A stretch of 64,000 nt of DNA, taken from Incurvaria masculella (Eukaryota > Arthropoda > Insecta > Lepidoptera > Incurvariidae). The translations under genes and the position numbers were made by a program. Shown one piece after another: positions 57,101 to 64,000 of this stretch (its first letter is position 1; the number at the start of each line of letters is the position of its first letter). The stretch covers positions 1,813,001 to 1,877,000 of the forward strand of contig OX335656.1 in assembly GCA_946894095.1 (NCBI GenBank), in the 5' to 3' direction. The notes under the pieces are model-generated. The model ran no database searches. It worked only from the letters and a program-made list of their open reading frames with translations, and was not told the DNA's origin.

Positions 57101-59207
57101 CGCCCACTTTGAGAAAGACTGATCTAGATGAAGCAACTGTGGGCTCATTTTATTATTTGTACGGAACCATCCGTGTGTGAGTCCGACTCACACTTGGCAG
57201 TACTGCTAGTACAGTGCTAAATGTTTACCCTACCCTTTGAATAGAGTTGAAGGCATGATCGTCGCATGTGAGTTCTTCCTCCGCCAAAAAATAGTCCAGT
57301 ACCCTCACCTGCAAGTTTTGAATGAATTTTGAGATCCTTGTCAGCATCAAGTGGTCCATGAACCGGCCAACTTCAGAGGCCTGCCCCGGAGTAAGGAACA
57401 AGAGGAACTCCTCAATCAGCTCCTCATCTTCTCCGAAGAGTGCCTCTGCCTTTCGGAACAGCTCCGCAGGGCTGTCCTTGTTAGGTGTGAACTTGTTTAG
57501 CGTCTCTTGGAATCGAACGAATTTCTCGGCACCAAGTTTTGTCTGCACCTTGTTGTAGAAAGCTGTCACGAATCCTACAAAGAAGTATTAACTTTAATCC
57601 TTACTTCTTGACCCAGGAAGGTTACAATCAGAGAAAGGAGAATGGAGAGAATGTTTGTTCTGTTTACACCCTTACTGATGTTGTAAAGTTAATATTAAAG
57701 GTGGTGCTATCTCAAACATTTCATTTCATTTCATTTATTTAAACTTTTTTGTAGTCAAACTACACTAAGGTAAGTCACAAAGATCCGTGGATTCGATCAA
57801 ACGAGTAAAGAAGAACCCGCAAAGAAACTTTTACATAACATATTTTTTCATCCACAATTAGGAAATACACACTTAGATCTAAATGCTACTGCCAAACAAT
57901 TCCTTGGTAGAACACATTTTAAGGCAAAGAACAAAGAACAATAGAAACAGCAACCCTCAGTTTAAATTACTTATAACTAACATAGTTACTAATGAAATAA
58001 TATAAATTAATGTAATCAAAATAAATTAACATAATGGCGAATCATATCAGTGTTGTAGGGTTTGAAGAAATGTGACGCGAATGCTTTTACTTGTGTACAT
58101 GGGTAGAATTACATTACACATGCTCATAGTCAAGAAATATGTAATTTGCGAGGTAAGGTAATTTTGCACCTGTTTTTGATACAGTTTTAAAATGTATGAT
58201 GCCTTCCAGCTTTGCTCTATCAAAATGTCATGCCACTCCAGTGGACGTATATTGAACATCCGCGAGCATATTTTGATATTGTAGACGTGAACTTAAAAAC
58301 AATGTTATTCAAACATTTTATTCGCTACACAACTCCTTTTATAGAAGAGTACAGAGTATCTCCCTGTCTAAAATATCAGAAACAGTTTGTTTAAAGTATA
58401 CGTATATGTGTATTTAGTCATGAGTACGCTTTATTTCAAAACACATAACATACACAATAGAAATTATATTAACAATATAATGTCAAACATCATGTAGGTA
58501 TTTTTCCAGCAGGTAGGTATGTATATTTATTTAGAAAGTCACGTCCTAATATTTAGTGAAACTTAAGTTAACTTTAGCTAACCAGATGTGCAATAATCTG
58601 ATTCTGGTTAAAGACACCCCGACGATACTTACGAATTTCATTGAGTTCCTCTTCTGACTCGGGCGATGTTTCTTCCGTCTCTTTATCCTTCCCTTTTGTA
58701 TTTGAGCCATTCTGAACTGTGAAGTGCTCAACTGCTATAGCTTTGTCTGCTATCTGAAATTACAAGATCAGATCAGAATTATTCAAGGGAAATTAAGATT
58801 TCCCGTGTGGAAGGATCATTAAAAACCCTAATAGTCTCCAGTACTTTGTATTGCATCGTATTTTTATTTTAGCATGTTTTATAGAGCCAGCCTACTGTAT
58901 TCCAGTTGTCATCCAGTAACTATAGAATAAACGATTTAAACTCAGCAATATTTAGACTAAATTTTGAATCATCATACATTACATGCACAGATCATTATAA
59001 TATAATAATCCAACAGAGATTGGCTAAGCTTGCGATTTGCTCTATGGTATATTTTGTAAAATATAGACTGATATTATTTACCTGCAAAATACGCGGAACG
59101 GGTCGGGACGGACCGGGCATTGGCGCCAACAGCTGCAGGAACCCATCCGCGTTCTGGCTCTCCCGAGAGAACAGCACTGGCATCGAAGGGAGCATCGTGG
59201 CGGCCAG
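53192..59207 (-). CDS. mute: GON4L / muscle wasted-type nuclear protein, C-terminal 589 residues in six exons
   Basis: Probable homologue of Drosophila mute and vertebrate GON4L/YARP, nuclear chromatin regulators; mute sits at the histone locus body. Six minus-strand exons (59082-59207, 58633-58753, 57309-57574, 56520-56704, 55555-55687, 53192-54130) join in frame with GT-AG introns to 1,770 nt including the stop. Visible order: a segment with LFSRESQNADGFLQLL, an acidic linker, a PAH-like helical region (about 83-232) with FYNKVQTKLGAEKFVRFQ and LLPDERVPDS, a long Lys/Ser/Pro-rich disordered stretch, and a C-terminal SANT/Myb domain (about 530-580) with WTRSEDKTILQVL and RTLAEVKARFFHVMDLLQ. 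PAH plus terminal SANT is the GON4L arrangement. Known family members are far longer (well over 1,500 residues), so the N-terminal part is missing from this model, and no initiator was identified. The family call is from domain order and motif memory, without alignment. Confidence 0.75.
54414..55208. repeat. Head-to-head TTAA MITE copies forming a long palindrome
   Basis: The left copy (from GGTGGCCCAACCC at 54,418) and the right copy in reverse (ending GGGTTGGGCCACC + TTAA at 55,208) are inverted relative to each other with almost no spacer. They form an imperfect hairpin with arms of about 370-390 bp inside the mute-like gene's last intron. Confidence 0.72.
55209..55455 (-). mobile_element. 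LINE reverse transcriptase palm fragment
   Basis: The minus strand encodes SGVPQGSVIGPVAFGIFLTD and LFADDTKFFGDP, the conserved GxPQG and catalytic FADD motifs of non-LTR reverse transcriptases. It is squeezed between a TTAA-element arm and another repeat inside the mute-like intron. Confidence 0.8.
55555..55687 (-). CDS. mute: mute/GON4L-like exon E
   Basis: CGCAG acceptor, GTGAGT donor, phases matching exons D and F. Encodes SLYTEEHTEEFPESAWAA to DRHALDVT, an acidic linker. Confidence 0.75.
55775..55933. mobile_element. Short hAT-type MITE
   Basis: Ends CAGTGTCTACCC and GGTTGGGAAACACTG; flanks CTCTAGAA / TTCTAGAA (7 of 8 match) are a probable target duplication. Confidence 0.68.
56520..56704 (-). 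CDS. mute: mute/GON4L-like exon D (second PAH half, very GC-rich)
   Basis: CGCAG acceptor, GTGAGT donor. Begins STFARKPAKLRQVMRALRG, continues through a Gly/Ala/Arg-rich loop, and ends with VEPHLRTSPRLLAHFRALLP, resembling the closing helix of a PAH domain. Much richer in CG dinucleotides than its neighbours. Confidence 0.78.
56745..57028 (+). mobile_element. LINE ORF2 C-terminal remnants
   Basis: Two pieces: TNRKVDSLNKLPQEVIRGVE and EVISAISVNTFNNHLDKH. They are of the same type as the preceding entries and lie within the mute-like intron. Confidence 0.45.
57059..57120. mobile_element. hAT MITE end with duplicated motif
   Basis: CGCCCACAAGGGGGCGGTAT occurs twice in tandem and is followed by CACTTTGAGAAAGACTG, the end seen at 19,781 in reverse, then ATCTAGAT. 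Confidence 0.6.
57309..57574 (-). CDS. mute: mute/GON4L-like exon C (PAH region)
   Basis: TGTAG acceptor, GTGAGG donor. Encodes FVTAFYNKVQTKLGAEKF to RISKFIQNLQ, amphipathic helices typical of a paired amphipathic helix fold. Confidence 0.8.
57718..57980 (-). mobile_element. LINE-like 3' end, reverse copy
   Basis: Reverse relative of 6,840-7,115: begins ATTTCATTTCATTTATTTAA and contains AAGAACCCGCAAAGAAACTT. Confidence 0.55.
58633..58753 (-). CDS. mute: mute/GON4L-like exon B (acidic linker)
   Basis: TTCAG acceptor, GTAAGT donor. Reads IADKAIAVEHFTVQNG, then an acidic stretch ending SPESEEELNEI. The final C joins GA of the next exon to make Arg. Confidence 0.75.
59082..59207 (-). CDS. mute: mute/GON4L-like exon A (42 codons)
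   Basis: TTTAG acceptor, GTAAAT donor, phase 0 at both ends. Reads LAATMLPSMPVLFSRES, then QNADGFLQLLAPMPG. An internal ATG in a GCCACGATG context could serve as a start if no upstream exons exist. Confidence 0.75.
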
Positions 59208-59722
59208 CTAAATATCTTGCCTCTCAGAATAATCAGCCTTTGTACTTCATAGCATAGACAAAAGAGCACCTTCTATGCAACGGAGCTATATTGCGGATGC
59301 ATCAGTGACGGCTTACTTGCCGTTGACTTTATCAAGGTCTTAATACGACGGTGGTTAAGTTTAAAAACACTATTGAATTCACATTGAAATGTTTGTCAAA
59401 ACATTTATTTTTTCACGAGTTTCTCCCACTGTTTGTATCCGTTTGACAGCTCGTAGTTGACAATTAGCGGATCGACGTGTTACCATTGCGAAAAAACATT
59501 TGTTATATTTATTCTGTGTACCGTGCAAGGGTGAAAGGCCAGAATGTCTATTTATTTTACTCAGAAAACAACTCTAAAGTGTTGTTTTCTGAGTAAAATA
59601 AATTTTCTAAATCTGAACAGATTTTCTAAAGTGAAATTTCGTAACAGGTGAATATGATGTGTAAGTATGTAGGAAGGACTACTTTATGAATATTCTGCAA
59701 GGCTGGACCCGAACCAGCAAAA

Positions 59723-59926
59723 CTTACCATTCGTGGGTATTGCTTCTATCAATTTCTCCACTTGCTGTTTACCCATAATTTGGATTTCTCCAAAATATTG
59801 TCCAAAAGATGGTATAACATGTTTAATTTTGTTTGACAAGAAAAATCCCAATCTAACTAAAACACACAACGACTTTGTCCAACTAAATTGCACATGTAAG
59901 TGGGCAAAGTCTTTTTTTGTTGTCAT
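59723..59926 (-). CDS. Unrecognised ATG-starting exon upstream of the mute-like exons
   Basis: On the minus strand an in-frame TAA directly precedes ATG (reads TAAATG), so if coding this is a true start. It encodes MTTKKDFAHLHVQFSWTKSL and later FGEIQIMGKQQVEKLIEAIP, ending at a good GTAAGT donor after 68 codons (phase 1). That phase does not fit the next minus-strand exon at 59,207 directly. Part of it recurs as a degenerate copy at about 61,970-62,090. I recognise no family. It could be exon 1 of the downstream gene with an unseen exon between, a separate small gene, or a repeat. Confidence 0.3.
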
Positions 59927-60839
59927 TTAGCGCCGTTGTGCAGTTTTTGGGAAATTATGGTAACAGTGGAGTAAATTAAAAATGGCTTTTAAGAGCTTAG
60001 AACACGTTTTTAATTCTACTCTACAGCGGAAAGCTTTCTCAGCGGCCTATGTAAATGGGATGCTTACGAAGCTTGAATGCTAGTCCCCGTGATTGTTTTT
60101 GTTTTGCTTCATTTACGATGTTACGGAACCCTTCGTGTGCGAGTCCGACTCGCACTTGGCCGTTGTTTTTATTATCGCTCATCGAGGAACATGCAGGGAA
60201 TGCGCCCATTATATGTCAACAGTCTCATAAGACCCATCCGATCCTGTAGATCATTTTTCTATAGGGTAGGTACTGTGTATTACATTAAAAAACATTCAAT
60301 CGGACATGCTTTGATATAGACATTTCTTTAATGTATTCTTATGTATCAGTGAGGAATAGTTTTGGATACGAGCAAATTCTAATTACTTGTTATTGTTACT
60401 GCTTTCATTGTTCGTGTCTGTATTTCCTCCTAAATAAAATATATAAAATAAATAAAATAAATAAATAAAAATAAAACAGATTGCGCTACATCTTTGCAGG
60501 TAAGTAATGGGGTGAAGTTTAAAATCATAAAATAACTTAGCTTTGTCAATATTCCAGCATTATTGGAACACGAACTAGAGTAGCGATGTTAAAGTCAACA
60601 GAACAGCGTGGTCAAAATCAGGCCTTTGGTGTGAGACATGGCCAGCTGGACTGCTCGTATGGCAGGAGTAGCAGCACAAAAAGGGGCACAATTAAATCGC
60701 TCAATTACGAATTGGTTGCTTTTGCGATAAATAATCATATGTATGCGGTAAGGTATGACGCAGAGTTTTTTTTTCGTTCATTGCTGTGCTTAAGAAAGTC
60801 GTTACTTTATCAATTCCACATACTACGGGCCATAACTCT
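59927..60839. other. Spacer with repeat scraps
   Basis: Holds a CTTGGCCG-type right end (60,113-60,170) and an AAATAAAATA microsatellite near 60,430-60,475. No supported gene. Confidence 0.35.
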
Positions 60840-61245
60840 TTACATGCTCTTAATGTTTTACTAGGTTTTTGAGATTTTGGAATCTAAAATATATTGCAGA
60901 AATCTATGTTTATTTGTTTTCATTTTTTTAATACACCTTTTAGATTGGAAAATATTGGCTAATAAACGTTGGAAAAAAGTTGTCTTTCTTACTTTATTTT
61001 CGACTTTTTTTTACTGAAAAATACAGGTATTTACAAGAAATCAAAACATACGGAAATATAATGAAGCTTTCTAAAGTGATATACATGTTTTTATTAATAT
61101 CTGACAACGTTTAGGGGTAGGAAAACGTTAGGGCTTGGAAGACGATTTCGCTACTTTAATGGCAGCCGCCGTGCAAAAGTGTGCCTTTGGCCAATGGACG
61201 AAGAATGCATTTCTTAACATTTTAAAATCGAACAAAAGTGACTTC
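60840..61245 (+). repeat. Interspersed repeat, second copy
   Basis: Same orientation and order of blocks as 21,800-22,160, with an extra 50 bp near 61,075-61,130. Confidence 0.65.
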
Positions 61246-61429
61246 ACGACAGCCTTAACTGTAACTAACTAAGCAAACTAGTTAGTAACTAGCCAAGAAA
61301 TAAGGCAAGCGTAATTGGCTCAATATATTTAATTCGGAATGAAAATTTGGAAACCATTTGTATTTATAATTCTTCAGTAGTATCAATTATTTGTGAGTAT
61401 CCTTTATTTATTTATGATACCTAGGGCCT

Positions 61430-61548
61430 TTTTCACCTACTTTCTTAGCAGCTTACCATCAAAACCTGTGCAAGATAATCTGCACTTTAGTAATAAAGGC
61501 CCTTTAAGTGTTGATTAAAATAAATCAGCACTTGGTGAAAACCAGGCT
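61430..61548. repeat. GGGCCTTTTTCACC-type repeat unit
   Basis: One unit with TTAGTAATAAAGGCCCTTTA and AAAATAAATCAGCACTTGG; two more units lie at 63,010-63,265. Confidence 0.6.
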
Positions 61549-61969
61549 AATTATAACAATTATCCATATCCATTGATAATCATACCGTATTTAATATACA
61601 AGTATGATATACAAGTTTTTAATATATTTTATTCTATATTTGATTATTGTTAATCAACCAGCCGTTATTATCAACTTCAATTATTTTTATAATAGGAGAC
61701 AATTATAATTCGTATCCAATAATGTACAATGATCAAGCTATGTATGGTACTCGTTTATTTTATTAGGTTTGTCAACAGTATTCGTTAAGTGTTGAAAACA
61801 AAAGTAATGATGTTATACTATTACGAATAAAACACAACCACAACATATATATTTTTGAAAAGTTCTGAAAGTCTAACAATTCAACAGTCTTAGGAGTACC
61901 TACGTTAGATCTAAAACCGAGAAATGTAATATTTATATATAATCGACCGTGAAGCAAGGGAGAGCCCTG

Positions 61970-62090
61970 TAAACTACTTTATGAATATACTGCAAGGATG
62001 GACCCCAACCAGCAAAACATACTATTCGCGAGAATTGCGTTTCCCAATTTTGCCAATACCCATAATTTGGAATTATTTTACAGTCCCTCC
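61970..62090 (-). pseudogene. Degenerate copy of the exon end at 59,683-59,790
   Basis: The minus strand repeats TCCAAATTATGGGTA, a GCGAATRGTA junction, TTTTGCTGGTT and CCTTGCAGTATATTCATAAA, with an internal deletion relative to 59,683-59,790. Either a duplicated exon end or two copies of a repeat. Confidence 0.4.
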
Positions 62091-63009
62091 TGCCGTAATC
62101 AATGCCTCCTACTAACACAGTATTTGAGATCATACATACATTGATTTATCGCTTTACCTGCGTAGCGGACTGCGTTGAAGACGCACTTGCTTAGTACGAA
62201 AATGGAAGTATACTTACTTTCCAAAATTACAATGAATTTGCCCTCGTCTGGTAATCAATTTTTTTCTCAAAAACTATGACGTTTTGGGCGAAAGTAATTA
62301 ATTTGTGTTTCAGCGAAATCTACATTCAGATTATATTCAAAATCTTCCTTTTTACTTCCTTAGTTTAGTTAATATTGGTTATGTACTAACCTTACCTAAA
62401 CTATTGTATAAAAATATTTGAAAAACAGTGGAGCAGCCGAATGCGCTGGTTTATCGAATCCTGACTTGTTTATTTGTATAATGGAGAAAAAACAAAGGCA
62501 GACAATAAAACAAAGATACAAAGAATTATTTGTAACAAGTGAAAGGTGAATAATATTTATTTTATTTTCAGCAAAGTTCTTAGAAACCAAAACAAGCTAA
62601 AAATCAAACCAATCCATCTTTCAACAATTTATTGGGTACTTATTATTAGGCTCCAAAGTCACGGACAATACATTTTTTGGACTATCTTGAACACAATTCT
62701 TGATATCTACGGATAGTATCAATGAACAAAAATGTTTTTTCATATATAAAGGTATATAAAGGTCAGTATATAAAGGTAATTCATATCATAAAAGTATGTT
62801 TTTTGTAAAAATATAAATTAACTTAAGCATTAAATATGATTAAATGTAAGATCTTAAATTACAACTTTTAGCAATTATGTTGAATGCAATTTTAATGTTT
62901 CTTCTAACACTAAGGGCCTTTTTCAACTTCTACGGATTATTATTTCACCTAAATTACCTACATTCACCTACATTATTTTTACATTATTTCATTCACCTAC
63001 TATTGATTC

Positions 63010-63265
63010 GCCACATATTAAGGGACTTTCTAAGCAGCTTGTAGTCAATACCAATACAAGATAATCACCACTTTAGTAATAAAAGGCCCTTTAAATGTTG
63101 ATTAAAATAAATCAGCACTTTGTGAAAACTAGGCTTACTGCTGATTAGTTTAATCGCCACATATTAAGAGCCTTTATTAACAGCTTGCAATCGATAGGAA
63201 GTACAAGATAATCAGCACTTTAGTAATAAAGGCCCTTTTAGTGTCAATAAAAATAAATCAGCACA
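63010..63265. repeat. Two units of the same repeat
   Basis: GCCACATATTAAG, CAAGATAATCA, CTTTAGTAATAAAGGCCC and AATAAATCAGCAC recur twice with a period of about 150 bp, just 3' of the membrane-protein exon. Confidence 0.6.
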
Positions 63266-63338
63266 AAGTGATCATGTGTAACGACGGACAGAGTTGTGCA
63301 CGCATGTGTATAAGTGCTAGATCAACTCATAAAGAAAT

Positions 63339-63530
63339 TCAATTATCTGGGTTAATTTGCATGTCGACGTGCAGGGAATAAAATATACTAAGCAGTGCAT
63401 TGACGGCCAGAACTGTCACTTTGAATCCGAGCGAAACGTTGTTCAAGAGCTCGGCCTTCCTCTGATCGGGCTCCAGGTTGATGTTGAACACATATCCCAG
63501 CACGATACCCACAAGCGCACCCAAGATCTA
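63339..63530 (-). CDS. Exon of an unidentified membrane protein (likely terminal)
   Basis: A strong TTTTTAG acceptor on the minus strand is followed by 63 codons and TGA. The peptide starts ILGALVGIVLGYVFNINL, a clear membrane helix, has a charged turn EPDQRKAELL, then a second hydrophobic segment FKVTVLAVNALLSIFYS. The first two-thirds is GC-rich like other exons here. AATAAA on the minus strand at 63,173-63,178 would fit a terminal exon. GTGACA and GTATAT inside it could instead be donors, which would shorten it. I do not recognise the transporter or channel family. Confidence 0.4.
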
Positions 63531-63878
63531 AAAACGAAAACAACCAAAATTCACTGCTACGGCACGACACAGAACGAAATCAATATGGATGTGCATGAGC
63601 GAATGGAGGAGTGAGTGGAGAGGATATATCTATTCTAACAAATAGGTTTGGTTTGCTAGATACTGCTGAAAACAATCAAACATATTCTACTTTACCGAAT
63701 TGTAGCTGCTCGGCTGGAAAGCAGACACCCAGACTAAAAGTCGTTGACTGGCAACGGACGCAGGTCATCCGGTTCCGGATTAGCTATGGGTTATTCCGGA
63801 TCCACCCCATTCCGAGAGCTGAGTCCTATTCCCATTCCCACTCCTCATGAAGTTATATTCATTCCGTCCCATTCGTTT

Positions 63879-64000
63879 TTAACTGACTTCAAAAAAGGAG
63901 GAGGTTATCAATTCGTCTGTATGTTTTTTTTTAATGTTTGTTACCTCATAACTTTTGCCTGGGTGAACCGATTTTGATGATTATTTTTTTAAATGAAAGC
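63879..64000 (+). mobile_element. CCGACTTCAAAAAAGGAGG element, cut by window end
   Basis: AACTGACTTCAAAAAAGGAG through TTTTGCCTGGGTGAACCG and on to the end of the window. Confidence 0.55.

Overview
This is a window of an insect nuclear genome, almost certainly a moth or butterfly (Lepidoptera). The evidence is intron-rich genes of insect type, AT-rich introns and spacers around very GC-rich exons, and a dense load of short repeats. These repeats include tRNA- and 5S-headed SINEs, LINE fragments, TTAA-flanked and hAT-type MITEs, and the CCGACTTCAAAAAAGGAGG and GACTCGCACTTGGCCGG repeats, which I associate with lepidopteran DNA.

Layout. Bases 1-17.4 kb hold no convincing gene. They carry repeats, a LINE reverse transcriptase fragment (13.1-13.8 kb), several inverted-repeat elements and one weak THAP-like first-exon candidate (10.69-10.77 kb). 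Bases 17,418-49,993 on the + strand hold a complete TER94/VCP (p97, Cdc48) gene. Its 15 coding exons join without frame breaks into 2,418 nt (805 residues), and all introns are GT-AG. Introns make up over 90% of the 32.6 kb span and are packed with repeats. Intron 9 alone is 12.4 kb and contains an 11.4 kb LTR-type element with two 3,704-bp terminal repeats, a 4-bp target duplication and no coding capacity.

Bases 50.0-53.2 kb are the convergent intergenic space, with a TER94 poly(A) signal at 50,408. Bases 53,192-59,207 on the - strand hold the last six coding exons (589 residues) of a GON4L/muscle wasted (mute)-type nuclear protein with a PAH region and a C-terminal SANT domain; its start was not found. 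Further right are an unrecognised ATG-starting exon (59.7-59.9 kb, -), a partly duplicated copy of it (62.0-62.1 kb) and a hydrophobic exon of an unidentified membrane protein (63.3-63.5 kb, -).

The two recognised genes have no obvious shared pathway. TER94 is a cytosolic/nuclear AAA+ segregase and mute/GON4L is a chromatin and histone-locus factor; they lie tail to tail.

The most interesting content is in the mobile DNA: the coding-free LTR element with apparently identical long LTRs, a SINE body that appears under two different RNA-derived heads (5S rRNA and tRNA), and two long near-perfect hairpins inside gene introns. All coordinates and splice sites were read by eye. No alignment, database search or expression data were available.
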